A DNA stretch of 64,000 nucleotides from NCBI GenBank assembly GCA_006384855.1, contig VCJN01000981.1, forward strand, positions 33,513 to 97,512. The letters are read 5' to 3'. This document shows, piece after piece, positions 9,996 to 21,515 of the stretch (its first letter is position 1; each line of letters starts with the position of its first letter). The stretch comes from Tetraselmis striata (lineage: Eukaryota; Chlorophyta; Chlorodendrophyceae; Chlorodendrales; Chlorodendraceae). A program made the position numbers and the translations under genes. The notes beneath the pieces were generated by a model, which was not told the DNA's origin, made no database searches, and saw only the letters and a list, made by a program, of their open reading frames with translations.

Positions 9996-11687
9996 CTGGC
10001 TGAGCCCCGTTTTCTCCAGGATTTGCGATTCTCGGAAAGAATATGCGTGCTACACATCAAATTGCAGCTCTCGCGGAGCAAAGCTCAAATCCGAGGAGTT
10101 TTCCCGGAATCCATCAATTTTTCATAGCCCCGAAAATCTGGCGGGGCCTCCGCTCTGTATGTAGTACTTAATCAGTCATGTGTTACACCGGGTTTGAAGA
10201 GCGACATGATGATAAGCGACAAATATGGTGATAAGCGACAAACATTTGCTAGATGCAACATTCAAAAATCCGTACAGAAATCCAGAAAGAAGGAAATCAA
10301 GAGGGAAGTCCAGCTATGGGCCACCAGAGGCGGGAACCGCCATGGCAGCCACCGACCAGGCATCGCCACCCGCTAGCCGCCGCTCCACGCAGTATGGATG
10401 CTCCCCCCAGCACACAATCCCGGGCCACTCCAATAGCGGCACTAGGCCGAATGTGAGGTGGAGGCGCCGACAGGAAAGGGGCTTCGAAGAGGTCTCGCAG
10501 CAAAGAGCGGAAGTGGGAGGGGGGGGGGGTTCAGCCGACAAAGCGACAAATATCATTCAGGCCTGCAGGGCTTGGGCCGCCGACGATTACTCGTATAGTA
10601 TAGCGCTACATACACACATAAGTGCATAATAATTAAATAATCGCAATTATGAGGGAACACAGATACCCAAAAGTTAAGTTCTTTCAATAATCAAATTTAT
10701 AATAACATCCCGTGGTTGGCTAGTGCATACAGTATGCACAAATATACGCACTAGCACCCGGCGGCTTGGTTCGCTGGATAGAGTGTGATTACATATGCTA
10801 GCTGCAACATTCAAGAATTCCATTCAGAAATCCAGGCCTGCTGGATATAGTGGGATGGCTAGGTAGTGTTGGATGGCAAATGAGTTGGTGCTGGCTGATT
10901 GGCTACCCGCGTCGCTTGAGTTTGCTGCACCTGCATCTCTAGCACCACTGCTAACTGTTGCTACGCTGATGTCGTATATCCTGATATTTTCGGTCAGAAT
11001 GCTGATCAAAGTAGTTTGGTTTGTCGACGCGGCCGGCAGCTGCTCGCCAGCACACCATACAGAATGCAGCATCGCTTGCAAAGACATTTTCTTTAGTTTC
11101 TTTAGTACCGCAATCGCTTTGTGAAAGTGAGCCTTGTATGCCAAGCGGACTTGTTGCTGGCGTCCAGTCTGTTAATGTGCAAGGGGTGCGCTAGCTCGCG
11201 ATGTCGATGCATGTTGATCGTCCGTCACTGCAGAGTTTGTACACATGGCAGCGGGGCCAGCCCCTCCTCCCTCTCCGTTGGAATTCACTCACATCGGCAG
11301 TCTCTGCCTGGATTGCCCACATCTTGACATCAGACACTGTCGCTGTCGCATACGAGGCCAGCCACTTCACAAGGTCCTCCCGGTTTCCCGCCGCGGCCTC
11401 GCCAACAATCTGTGGCGGTGCGTAGTAGCCAGCTTGTGAGGCAATCCAGCGCACTTGGCAAGATACCGCCACCAATTAGCAATGAATATACAATTGTATG
11501 AAGTAACTTGACAGTTGAATCAGCGATGCGTCGATTTTTCAGAAAATTTTAAAGGAAGGGGTTCTATATCACTGGCCTACAGTTCCATGAATTGCATTGC
11601 CAGCGCTTTGAAGTAGCGACTAGGAACTCGCGTGTGGCTTGCATAGAAGTCATCTGGCGCAGCGTTTCGAGCGGCGGCTCGACCGGA
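9996..11687. other. Gene-poor region with short direct repeats
   Basis: No protein-like ORF. A ~40 bp segment with the core 'gcaacattca' and 'cagaaatccag' occurs at about 10,250 and again at about 10,797, and other short matches flank it, so part of this stretch is a duplicated, unrecognised repeat. A run of ten G lies near 10,520. Small frames at 10,824-11,475 on both strands look like chance. Confidence 0.45.
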
Positions 11688-11788
11688 TTATAGTACTTAG
11701 TAGTACATGTCAGTATATAAGCGCTTGTGACGACTAGCGAGTACCATTTTTTTCCATTACAGTACCAGCAGCGAGTAGCGAGTAATCC
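11688..11788 (+). repeat. ~100 bp direct repeat, copy 1
   Basis: It carries ttatagtacttagtagtaca, a tatataagcgcttgtgacga stretch and ends in tandem 'gcgagta' units. Copies recur at 12,747-12,850 and, in part, at 12,957-13,000. The MITE at 11,792 is inserted at its 3' edge. Confidence 0.6.
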
Positions 11789-11791
11789 TTA
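11789..11791. repeat. TTA target-site duplication (left)
   Basis: TTA directly precedes the terminal inverted repeat of the MITE and is repeated directly after it at 12,703-12,705. Confidence 0.75.
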
Positions 11792-12702
11792 GGCCAGTCA
11801 GAATTGTTAGTGTGTTTTAGGTACCCCCCCTCTAATCTGACCCGCCCCTCAAAAAGTTTTGTAGCTGGCTGATGTACTGTGTTAAGTACTATCAACATCA
11901 GTGTTCATTGGAAAGGTGCTGCAATTGTCCATAAATATATGGTGTAGGGAGCAACTGCCACACACGTAGGTGTGCATATCAATGCATGAGGGCAGCATTG
12001 AGAGCACAAAGCACACGATTATACAGCGGTAGTGTTCTATGGCTGCTCCTCCCCCCTCTGGCGTGTGCCCACCAGGCTAACTCGAAGTGAGACCGAGTGG
12101 GCACCTCTTCCATCGAATCCCACAGGTTAGGTTGTCTTGGAGCATGCGGCTGCCACCGGACTTGCCGGTCACATGCCGCCTCTTATTGCCAGAGGATGGC
12201 GAGCTGAACAGCTCATACTCCACGACGACCACTACAATGTGTTCAACGAGCTCAAAGGATAGGCTAGGGTCCAGGTCGCTCACTGCATGGCTTGCTGCGC
12301 ACGATACGGGCCTCTAGCCAATCCTGCTCTAGGCGGTAGAGCACGGGCTTATCGGAAAACCCGAAAACTCCCTACCGTCCCACTTCACCTCCCCCTTCAC
12401 GGTGTGCCTGGTGGATACCAACATGGTGTCAGCTACCCAAGCCGAAGGCTGGCGACGTGAGGTAGCAGTGGTTGTGGACTGATAGGTATTTGCGCTTGGG
12501 GCAACAGCAGCATGCCGGCCTAGCGCCGCGGCGGCAGTGTTGGCGCGAGGGTTGTGCGGTGCGTACGGTACGGCGGTTAGTTGGAGCCGGTAAACAAAGC
12601 GGACAGTACTAGCTACCAAACTTAGCCCAGCTGCAAAACCCCCCCCCCTTCTGTTTTGAGCGACATATAACACCTAAAACACACTAACAATTCTTTCTGG
12701 CC
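11792..12702. mobile_element. PIF/Harbinger-like MITE, 911 bp
   Basis: Terminal inverted repeats of 31 bp begin GGCCAG and read gaattgttagtgtgttttag inside; the left copy (11,792-11,822) and the right copy (12,672-12,702) differ at about two positions. A 3 bp TTA duplication flanks it. A GGCC-start TIR plus TTA/TWA duplication is characteristic of the PIF/Harbinger superfamily. There is no transposase: the interior holds only small chance frames, C-rich tracts and a segment resembling a tRNA D-arm near 12,330. It is therefore a non-autonomous element. Confidence 0.78.
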
Positions 12703-12705
12703 TTA
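12703..12705. repeat. TTA target-site duplication (right)
   Basis: Matches the TTA at 11,789-11,791; together they delimit the MITE. Confidence 0.75.
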
Positions 12706-12746
12706 CCAGTGGCGAGTAGGGAGTACCAGTAGCGGGCTCCACCAGA

Positions 12747-12850
12747 TTATAGTACTAAGTAGTACATGTCAGCAGATAAGCGCTTGTGACGACTAGCGAG
12801 TACCTTTTTTTCCCATTACAGTACCGAGCAGCGAGTAGCGAGTACCAGTA
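12747..12850 (+). repeat. ~100 bp direct repeat, copy 2
   Basis: Same sequence as 11,688-11,788 (ttatagtact..taagcgcttgtgacgactag..gcgagtagcgagta) with small changes; a shorter third copy follows at about 12,957. Confidence 0.6.
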
Positions 12851-13015
12851 CCAGTACCTCCTTTTTGTAATTCACACCAGTACCTCCCAACCGTGAGATC
12901 GTAATCGGACGGCTGTGTAATTAAGAACCGTGGGCGGGCGGGCGGGCGGGAGGGTGGATTATAGTACTTAGTAGTACATTCCAGTAGATAAGCGCTTTAG
13001 TCATGCACCTATAGC

Positions 13016-13184
13016 CTGACACTACCTCTATAGTGAATACTCGCCCCCCCCCTCCCCCTCGTTCACTATAGAGGTAGGCTGTAGGCTCACTATGGAGGTA
13101 TTCACTGTAGCCTTCCGGCAGCCTACCTCTGCAGTGAATGTGCTCACTATAGGGGTAGGGTTTTCACTATAGGGGTAGTGTCAG
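13016..13184. mobile_element. Small foldback/MITE-like element, 169 bp
   Basis: Ends are inverted: ctgacactacctctatagtg at the left, cactataggggtagtgtcag at the right, with further internal inverted copies of 'cactatagaggtag' (13,065, 13,090, 13,122, 13,145). The whole element can fold on itself. No target duplication is clear. It contains a run of C and no ORF. Confidence 0.55.
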
Positions 13185-13616
13185 ACGGTTATCGTGGTGG
13201 CGGGGCAAGCGATTGACCTTCAGACAGGTGGGAATCGTTTCTTGCATTGTAATGAGAGGGATGGGGGTTGTCGTCTGCGGGCTGCACCCTTTCTACAGCG
13301 GTGAAATAAGAGCCATTGGCACGTCACTGTATTTCTCGGGAAACTTGGCCTCGTAATTCCCCCTGGCACACGTGGTGCAACAGTGCGGTGCAACCCGCTA
13401 CTCCACACTCTTTCAGCTCTGGCCCGCCGGGCTCTCCCATGGCGGCAACTACGCAGTGCATGCCATAGCAGCAGCGCTGAGCGGGTTCCGCCATGGCGGC
13501 GAGGCTTTGCGTTGCTGTGATTGCAGCACCGATTGTGCATGCAACGAATATACAGTATATGCCGCCAATAATACTGTCAGTGCAGTACATACACTATAGA
13601 GCCGCCGCGCACGCCT
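13185..13616. other. No recognisable gene
   Basis: Small frames on both strands lack motifs. This is the left flank of the gypsy element; it shows no match to the right flank beyond 50,119, so the gypsy insertion site has been rearranged. Confidence 0.4.
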
Positions 13617-13966
13617 TGTTAGGGTTGCGCCTAGCGACTACCCTAATACCACCTGCGACGTTTTATGGCCAAGTAATCTTACTGTTGTACTGCTGATATT
13701 CAGCACGCGTATTATGTACTGGTACGGCCACAACCAGGCGCCAGTAATAAATATTCCTTGTAACATAAACACAGTACGCGCTACAACTCCTAAATCATCA
13801 GGATAGCGCTACTAGCTGCCTGTCCGCGGTGCCCAGTTGGACCGCTATAGGATATATCCAACTGCCACCAGCATGTTGTAAGAGATTACATTCAGCAACC
13901 AACTCAATTCGCCAAACGCTACGAGTACGAGCCCTGTTTCACTAAGTACTGCCACGAGTACTTACA
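13617..13966 (+). repeat. Ty3/gypsy 5' LTR, 350 bp
   Basis: Begins TGTTAGGGTTGCGCC and ends with CTTACA. The same sequence, about 97% identical by eye with a few small indels, occurs at 49,774-50,119. The two bracket gag, protease, RT, RNase H, integrase and chromodomain in the correct order, so they are the LTR pair of one element despite being 36 kb apart. Confidence 0.88.
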
Positions 13967-13967
13967 C

Positions 13968-13985
13968 TGGTTTCGGCTTCCTGTT
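13968..13985 (+). promoter_or_regulatory. Gypsy primer-binding site
   Basis: tggtttcggcttcctgtt starts with TGG one base after the LTR, as expected for a site pairing with the CCA end of a tRNA. The tRNA species was not identified. Confidence 0.55.
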
Positions 13986-14120
13986 ACGATCCATCTCCAC
14001 CTGCCGACCCACCGCGACCTGCTCTCGCACGCAAGACGATACATTCGCGATTTCGCAGGTCCTATCGACCCTTGGTAACGATTCTGTACCCTTACACCTT
14101 TATCCGAGTCGCCTGTCGCC

Positions 14121-15170
14121 ATGGCATCGCACCGGAGCGCCCGTCAAGCCGGTTACCCTCCCGGTGGTCCACCCGCCGAGCAGTCTATGCGTCAAATTGT
14201 CGAGAAGAAGATGCTGGAAGCCCGCGTTGTGGCGCCAACCCAGAACATCTCTCACAAGCTCGCCGACGTTCATGACTTCCCAGCAGTAAAGGCCTTTCTG
14301 GAGAATGTCGACATGGAGATTTCCGACCGCAACAAGCTTTGGGTTCCTGAGACGGAGGCATGGCTCGGTCGCCAGTTCAAGACCGATTCTATCGCGGCTC
14401 ACACCCACCAACTTGTACTCAACAGCCATGAGCTTCAAGTTCACATTGTTATGGGTTGCGAGGTCCTGACTCACTTTGTCAACTATCAAGACTGGAAACA
14501 AGCTTTTTTCAAGGCCGCTTTCCCCAACGGCATTCAGACAACTGTCGGAGACTATGCGCGTAACATCTGCATCAAGCCGAGCGACCCCAAGATGGCTACT
14601 TGCTGCGTCGACTTGCAACGCAAGCTACAAGCTGCATTTGCTTTGCTGCATGAACCTTTCGTTGTGCCTGAGTACTTGCAAGTGCAGCGTATTTTGCAGG
14701 CGATTCCCAAGCACGAGAGAGCCGAGGTGCAAAAGATGGCTAACCACAACAACGAGACGGTCTCGACTCATGAAGTACTTTTCAGACATCTCTCGGCCAT
14801 CGACGAGGAGCACCGCGTCGCTGTCGAGATTGCCCAAAGGAGGCAGGCCAACATCAAGAAACACAAGCGTCGCTACGAGGAGTATTCAGGTCGTTGTCAC
14901 ATGCCGACCTCCACAAACCCGTGGTCACGCAACAACGGAGCATCAACCAGCTCTGCCCCAAGTCGTCCTGCTGCTCACAGCAGCTTCCCCAGTCGTCAAC
15001 CAAAAAAGAGTCGCTTCTCTGGTGAGTGCGCCAAATGCGGCAAAAAAGGCCACTCAATTTATGAATGCCGCCATGCGTCTGAACATGACAAAGAACAGTT
15101 CAAAGCCAAAGTGGCAGCTAACAAGCTAGCCAAGCAAGTCGACAAGATCGACTTACATAAAAACAAATGA
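14121..15170 (+). CDS. gag: Ty3/gypsy Gag (capsid-nucleocapsid), 349 aa
   Basis: Open frame beginning at the first ATG after the LTR leader. The central alpha-helical part (about residues 60-250: VKAFLENVDMEISD, CEVLTHFVNYQDWKQAF, QRILQAIPKHERAEVQKM) has the composition of a retrotransposon capsid that packages element RNA into virus-like particles. Near residue 304 a zinc knuckle, CAKCGKKGHSIYEC (CX2CX4HX4C), binds RNA. The C-terminus is lysine-rich. The frame is intact, unlike most of the rest of this element. A truncated paralogue lies at 2275-2940. Confidence 0.85.
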   Translation: MASHRSARQAGYPPGGPPAEQSMRQIVEKKMLEARVVAPTQNISHKLADVHDFPAVKAFLENVDMEISDRNKLWVPETEAWLGRQFKTDSIAAHTHQLVLNSHELQVHIVMGCEVLTHFVNYQDWKQAFFKAAFPNGIQTTVGDYARNICIKPSDPKMATCCVDLQRKLQAAFALLHEPFVVPEYLQVQRILQAIPKHERAEVQKMANHNNETVSTHEVLFRHLSAIDEEHRVAVEIAQRRQANIKKHKRRYEEYSGRCHMPTSTNPWSRNNGASTSSAPSRPAAHSSFPSRQPKKSRFSGECAKCGKKGHSIYECRHASEHDKEQFKAKVAANKLAKQVDKIDLHKNK

Positions 15171-15194
15171 CGGTGTTGGGCGACATGCCAACCT

Positions 15195-15680
15195 GTGCCT
15201 CTCAATGTAATTGAGACAATTGACACTGACATGTCGCCGAGTCCATGCAAACATGCATGCACTGCTAAACTGCCTGCTCAGCCCATGCATGAGATCGAGG
15301 ATACATATGTCGATATGGTCGAGCATTGCGCTCCCGCGGCACTGAACCCCTCCGACTCACAACCTGAGCATGAAGCTCATGGGTGTTCCTGTGCTCATTC
15401 ACACCTCGTTGCCGACATCGAGGACGAGACAGGGTGCAGAGAAAATGTCGACAAAAATGTCAAAGACAAAAAGACGCATGCTAAACTGCATGCCAAACTG
15501 ACTATCATGCAAAAGAGATCTCGAGTGCGCAAAATGCGTACCAAAAACAATAATCAAAAGAATGACACTGAAATTGACAAATATGCAAAACCAAATGCAT
15601 GTCCAACTGACTCTGTTGTGTTTGACCAAGCAGAATTCAAGAGACTGAATTATGCCTATGGTCCAGTCACTTGCTTTTGA
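15195..15680 (+). CDS. Gypsy ORF between gag and protease (161 aa), function unknown
   Basis: Open frame directly after gag; polar, with a lysine-rich middle (KDKKTHAKLHAKLTIMQKRS) and acidic flanks. It recalls spacer regions of gypsy polyproteins, but no domain is recognised. Its frame is the same as gag's, separated from it by a stop and 24 bases. Confidence 0.45.
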   Translation: MPLNVIETIDTDMSPSPCKHACTAKLPAQPMHEIEDTYVDMVEHCAPAALNPSDSQPEHEAHGCSCAHSHLVADIEDETGCRENVDKNVKDKKTHAKLHAKLTIMQKRSRVRKMRTKNNNQKNDTEIDKYAKPNACPTDSVVFDQAEFKRLNYAYGPVTCF

Positions 15681-15741
15681 TGCCTGTGCCTCAGCATATG
15701 ATGCTGTCTGTTCAGATTATTGCAGTGCTTAAAAACCATTT

Positions 15742-16706
15742 TTGCAACAAAATATCAAAGGTAAAACTGTGTTCATCAATCCAGTGTATGATGACACAGC
15801 CCTGCCTATCTTGCAGCATTTTGAGATGCAAAGACAAGAGTCACCTTTTGACACAAGAGGTATTATTGTTATGCCCAGATGGTTCTCACAATTAGGACAA
15901 TCCTGGAAACCACTGCTTTCAAAATATAAGAAAATTCATAGCTACCCGCCTGGAACATATCTGTTTCACACATCCAGTTCAGCGATTGATACTGAACCTA
16001 TGGGACCCACTGAGTGGTATGTTGATGTCTACCTGGCTGACTACACTGTTGAGGAACGTTCAGCCCAGGCAATTAATGACGTCGTTACCACTGAGGAACT
16101 CAAAACTATGCTGGCTGAACAGCAAGGTAAGGAATATAAACCAAAAGCCACAAAGTCCCACCAGTCACGTATGATGACAGAAAAATGTTTTGTTACCAGC
16201 AAGTCTGATCATGACTTATTGCTATTACACCCAACATGTGCTGAATTTAATATAACACCTTCAGTATTGGTTGACAGCGGTGCTACTTTGAACTTTGCCA
16301 GCACCAAGTATGTCAAAGAAAATAAAATACCAACTACACCACTTCAAAACAAAGTAAGAGTTATTCTTGCTGATGGTAGAATGGTTCTCGCCTCAAAAAA
16401 ATCACCCTTGAATTAAATATCAACAATTACACAATACCCATTGACTTCACAGTCACACCGTTACAGCATAATTTCAATCTGGTTTTAGGGATGCAATTCC
16501 TGAAACAACACAACCCACATGTTGATTGGGAATCTGGTCTGATGACATTTTCCACAGGACTAAAAGTCCAATGCCAAACAGAGCCCCGCCAGGCTAATGT
16601 CAGAATGGTTCATGCTAATGCCATGGCCAGAGAAATTGCCAAGCATGATCCTGACACAGTTTATTTCTGCGCCATTGTTAAACAATACAATGCCACCAGA
16701 GAGTGA
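15742..16706 (+). pseudogene. pol: Gypsy aspartic protease region
   Basis: The frame 15,742-16,416 ends with the retropepsin active site: ITPSVLVDSGATLNFAS (DSGA at ~16,270) followed by VRVILADGRMV. A frame change near 16,410 separates it from the next conserved piece, LGMQFLKQHNPHVDW at ~16,485, the C-terminal protease motif common in gypsy elements. The N-terminal ~150 residues (MPRWFSQLGQSW, GPTEWYVDVYLADY) are unassigned. The break means no functional pol polyprotein can come from this copy. Confidence 0.75.
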
Positions 16707-16902
16707 TGAGCTCGATATTGATGCTGAGATAAATACAATTGACACTGACCAGTCTGCAGCTTTTACCGCTCAGATCAGAGACTTATTGCGAAAGCATAAA
16801 CCAATATGCTCTCTGCTTGACAACCTTCCACAATTACGCCCTGGTCTTGATCATGAGATCCCTCTTGTCCCTCTGTTCTTGTTCCTCAAGTTCCTGCAGG
16901 AA

Positions 16903-17308
16903 AAATATACAGATTATCACCTGCAGAATTAGAGGAACTAAGAACACAACTGAATTCTTTTCTTGAGAAACAGTTTATACAGGAGTCCTTCTCTCCATAT
17001 GCAGCTCCTGTTCTCTTCGCCCGCAAGGCCAATGGCGGTCTGCGCATGTGCATTGACTACCGTCAATTGAATAAGTACACCAAAAAGGTCGAGTTCCCTG
17101 TTCCACCTGCTGATGCATTACTTGATATGCTAACTGGTGCTACTGTCTATTCAGCTCTTGATGTCGCCTTAGGTTATCACCAACTCCGGATTAATCCACC
17201 TGATGTTCCTAAGACAGCGTTCCGAACAGTCTATGGCCAATTCGAGTGGCTAGTAATGCCATTTGGACTCACCAGTGCTCCCTCCTCTTTTCAACGCCTG
17301 ATGACATC
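16903..17308 (+). pseudogene. pol: Gypsy reverse transcriptase, N-terminal half
   Basis: Reads [76 protein letters not shown] (motif A), [24 protein letters not shown] motif B, then FQRLM. Here the coding abruptly gives way to unrelated DNA at about 17,309. The YVDD catalytic motif and the RT thumb/connection (about 130 residues) are absent, because coding resumes at 21,516 only in the RNase H domain. The insertion was therefore accompanied by a deletion. Confidence 0.85.
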
Positions 17309-20300
17309 GGGAAAAGCGCAATATTATAGCGTAAACGGTAGAGGCCACTATACTTCACTTTTGACTCACTGAAAATGGGACAATTTACTAGCTCACGCGC
17401 CAAACAATGTACTACAGACATACATATACAGCGCAAAGTACTGTACTCGCCGTCGCCGCCGCCATCCCTTATCCCGCCCACTCGAGTGGAGGGGGGGCTG
17501 CGCAGTACTACTAGTCGCTACTAGTATACCTTTCCACCACCGCCAAGGCTGCCCAGAACCCAAACCGGGCCGTGGCAGACAGTTTGCGACTATTCATAGG
17601 AAAGGATCCCACGCGACACAGGCATGCAGGGTCTTAACTTACACAAAAAGGCGCGAACGCCCGGATCCGTGACATGAATGGACTCCGCCTACCTTCGGCG
17701 TAGGTCTGCACGGCTGGTGAGTAGGCAGCTATAGAGACTTGCAGCTCACGCTATCGGTTACTGCCATGCAGGCTGGGGTAGGTCCCATCGCGATGGGGGT
17801 GCCTAGCAACCCCCCCACCCGCTTCCCCCCCGCACGCGGCCACCCTCTCGAGAGTCTGCCAGCCGGTCCGCCCGACCCGCTCGACCAAGGGCTGCGTCCG
17901 CTCGACGTGCCCCCACCCAACGCTCTCGTCGCGTGGCGGCCCTTGCCGTTGGACCTAGCCGGGCCGATACGCAGTCAGTGGCGGGTCAAGGGCAGGGCCC
18001 GCCAGCGGCAGACATGTCGCCGAGCTTGGCTGTCGCTGGCGATGCGGGCGAGGGCTGGCCTACGCATAGCGATAGCCAGGCTGGGGAGAGCGGCGGGCAG
18101 GGAGCCGGCGCGTCGGCAGCCACACCCTGTGGACTTGCGCTCGCATTTGGCGGGGGTGGGGGCGTGCCGGATGCCAGCGGTTCGGAGGCTGGTAAAGGCG
18201 CGACAACCACCATGCTCACGGTAAGAGCTGTGGAATAGGCGGGATGGAGGGCGGGGGCCGGGGGGGGGGGCGGGGGGGGGGGGGGGAGGTTGTGGCCGTG
18301 CTGTGATGTAATGCTGTGGTAGTGTGGTGCACCTTTGCATTTTTATACGGCTTGCTAATTATGTCGCCATTACACGTTCGACTGACAGCCCCCGACTCCA
18401 AAAACTAGCACGAGCAACGCACTCCCTGCCCCCGCTGCCGACGAGTTGCAGCCGGCCTCAAAAGACGCAACGCCAGTCGCCGAGGTGGGCGGCCTTGCCG
18501 CGATGTAAAGTTGCTGTCCTGGGCTTCTGTTGTTTTCGGCTTGCTAATTATGTCGCCATCGCGCGTTCGACCCACAGCCCCCGATTGCAAAGCACGAGCG
18601 ACGCACCCCCTTGCCTTGCTGCCGACGAGTCGCAGCCGGCCTCAAATGAAGCGACGCCAGTCGCCACGGTGGGCGGCCTTGCTTCGATGTAAGGCTATGC
18701 TAGGCTGTTTAGTTTTCGACTGGCTAATTATGTCGCCATCGCACGTTCCACCCACAGCCCCCGAGTGCAAAACGTGGCACAAGCGACGCACCCCCTTCGC
18801 CTTGCTGCCGACGAGTCGCCGCCGGGTCGCATGCGCCACCAGTCGCAAGGGTGGGCGGCTTTGCTGCGATGTAAGGTTAAGCTAGGCTTTTGCAGTTTCC
18901 GGCTTGCTAATTATTATGCCGCCATCGCACGTTCCACCGATAGCCCCGGAGTCCCAAACCTTGCACGAGCGACGCATCCCCTCGCCCGATGCTGACGAGT
19001 CGCAGCCGGCTTCAACCGAGGCGACGCACGTCGCCAAGGCGGGCGGCCTTGCTGCGACATAATGATGTTATCCACCTTTGCATTTTTATGGCTTGCTAAA
19101 TATGTCGCCATTGCGCGTTCGACCCCCCCCCCCCCCCCCGACTGCTAGCTGCACGAGCGACGCACCCCCTCGCCTTGCTGTCGGCGAGTCGCAACCGGCC
19201 TCAAAAGAAGCGACGCCAGTCTCAAGGTGGGCGGCCTTGCTGCGATGTAAGGCTATGCTGGGTTTTTTTAGTTTCCGACTTGCTGATTATGTAGACGCCA
19301 TCGCACCTTCGACCCATACCTCCCGACTGCAAAATCTGGCACGAGCGACGCACCCGCTGCCCCCGCTGCAAAAGGCCCGAACGACCCTCACAGTTTGCTC
19401 ACAGTTGCGGCAATCCTTTGGTGACGCCTGTGCAGGCCGGGAGAAGCAAAAAGGGGGAAAAGGCAAGGGCAAACGCGGCCAGGGTGGTGCTGGCTCCCAG
19501 CGCGGCCGTGAGGAGCGATCCCGCCGCCGATTATTGCCACTCCCGTCACTTCCTCTTCACCCACCTCCCCCGGAGCACCGCACAAGTCCGTCCCATCCGC
19601 TGCAGTCAAGCCGCCGCGGTCCTGGTCCATCGTTCCCCAAGACGTGAGGAAGAGGGCGGAGCGCAGGATCGCCAGCTCTACTATGGGGTGGGCACCGCTA
19701 AAGTGGTGCCGGGCGCAGCAGAGCCTGAGACCCTGGTGATGTATGCAAAAGTGCCCGCCATAGATAAAGGTGGCTGCACTGCCGGCACGTTCTGGACTCG
19801 TCGCAGTCGCAGGAAACCCCATTGTCGCCCGCAGAAACGCACATCAGTCGACAACAAACTCTGTGGACGGCTTGCAAGAAGCGACAAGGTTGGGGCAGCA
19901 ATCCTCGCCTACTGTTGGTATACGCGACAATGCGCGCCTGGGTGACCTGGTACTCGGAGTGGCAGTCGTGTTGTATGGCAGTCGTGTTGACGCACCCCCT
20001 CGCGTGACTGCTGCCGAGCCGCAGCCGGCCTCGACAAGGGCGACGCGAGTCGTCAAGGTGGGTTGGCCCCGTTGCACGTGTTGCCATTGCGCACCTATTA
20101 CTTTTACGGCTCGCTAATAGAGTCGAAATCGCACGTTGGCCCCGCATACCCCGAGCGCAGAGGCTTGCCCGAGCGACGCACCCCCTCGAAGCGCTGCTCC
20201 CGAGTCGCAGCCGGCCTCGACAGGGGCGCCTCATGTCGCCAAGGTGGGTTGGACCCGCTGCACCTTTGTTGCCGTTGCGCACTTGTTACTTTTACGGCAT

Positions 20301-21515
20301 GCTAATTGAGTCGCCATCGCACGTTGGCCCCCGCAGACCCCAAGCGTAAAAGCTGGCCCGAGCGACGAACCCACTCGCGGCGCTGCTCCTAACCCGCATG
20401 CCAAACGCTCTCGTCGCGTGGCGGCCCTGGCCATTGGACCTAGCTGGGCCGATACGCAGTAAGTGGCGGGTCAAGGGCAGGGCCCGCCAGCGGCAGACAT
20501 GTCGCCGAGTTTGGCGGCTGCCGCTGGCGATGCGGCCGAGGGCTTGCCTACGCCTAGCGATAGCCACGCGGGGGAGAGCGGCGGGCAGGGAGCCGGCGCG
20601 TCGGCAGCCACACTCTCTGGACTGACGCTAGCATTAGGCGGTGGTGAGGGCGTGCCGGATGCCAGCGGCTCGGAGGCTAAAGGCGCGACAACCACCATGC
20701 CCATTGTAAGAGATGCGGAAAAGGCGGGATGGAAGGCAGGGTGGAGAGGGGGGGGGGTGGCCGTGCTGCGATATAATGTTGTGGTGCACCTTTGCATTTT
20801 TATACGGCTTGCTAATTATGTCGCCATTACACGTTCGACTGACAGCCCCCGACTCCAAAAACTATCACGAGCAACGCACTCCCTGCCCCCGCTGCCGACG
20901 AGTTGCAGCCGGCCTTAATAGAATTGTTTTAGGGAAATTAATAGGTTGTTTTAGTTAGTTTCCGACTTGCTAATTATGTCGCCATCGCACGTTCGTCTGA
21001 CAGCCCCCGAGTGCAACAGCTGGCACGAGCGACGCACCACCTCGCCTTGCTACCGACGAGTCGCAACCGGCTTGCAAGAGGCGCCGCGAGTCGCCAAGGT
21101 GGGCGGCCTTTCTGCGAGGTAAGGCTATGCTGGGCTGTTTCAGTTTTCGGCTTGCTAATGATAATGTCGCCATCGCACATTCGACCCACAGCCCCCGAGT
21201 GCAAAAGCTTGCACAAGCGACGCATCTCCTCGCCCGCCGCCAACGAGTCGCAGCCGCCCTCAAAAGAAGCGACACACGTCGCCAAGGTGGTCGGCCTTGC
21301 TGCGACATAATGTTGTTGTCCACCTTTGCATTTTTATGGCTTGCTACTTATGTCGCCATCGCGCGTTCAACCTACCCACATCCCCCCGACTGCTAGCTGC
21401 ACGAGCGACGTACCCCCTCGCCTTGCTGCCGCATAGTCGCAACCGGCCTCAAAAGAAGCGACGCCAGTCGCAAGGTGGGCGACCTTGCTGCAATGTATCA
21501 TATTTGGTAGGATAA
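17309..21515. repeat. ~185 bp satellite-like array inserted in the gypsy RT
   Basis: A unit with the core 'cttgctaattatgtcgccat' recurs at about 18,351, 18,541, 18,721, 18,903, 19,091, 19,279, 20,109, 20,299, 20,809, 20,968, 21,152 and 21,339, mostly 180-190 bp apart. Each unit continues with acgttcgac, cagcccccgag, gagcgacgcaccccctcgcc, gccgacgagtcgcagccgg and gtgggcggccttgctgcgat. A ~0.5 kb block (17,919-18,440) is duplicated at 20,404-20,915. A 0.8 kb part around 19,360-20,000 is not repetitive. Open frames on both strands here follow the repeat and carry no domain. No target duplication or terminal repeat marks the ends of the insertion. Confidence 0.7.

Noticed and set aside
10314-10556. 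Small frames on both strands near 10.3-10.6 kb
   Set aside because: Low-complexity Pro/Arg composition around a G run and no motif; treated as non-coding.
12325-12400. tRNA-like D-arm and anticodon-arm segment inside the MITE
   Set aside because: gctctaggcggtagagc looks like a tRNA D-arm, but no acceptor stem or T-arm (ggttcga) follows at the right distance, so no tRNA gene is called.
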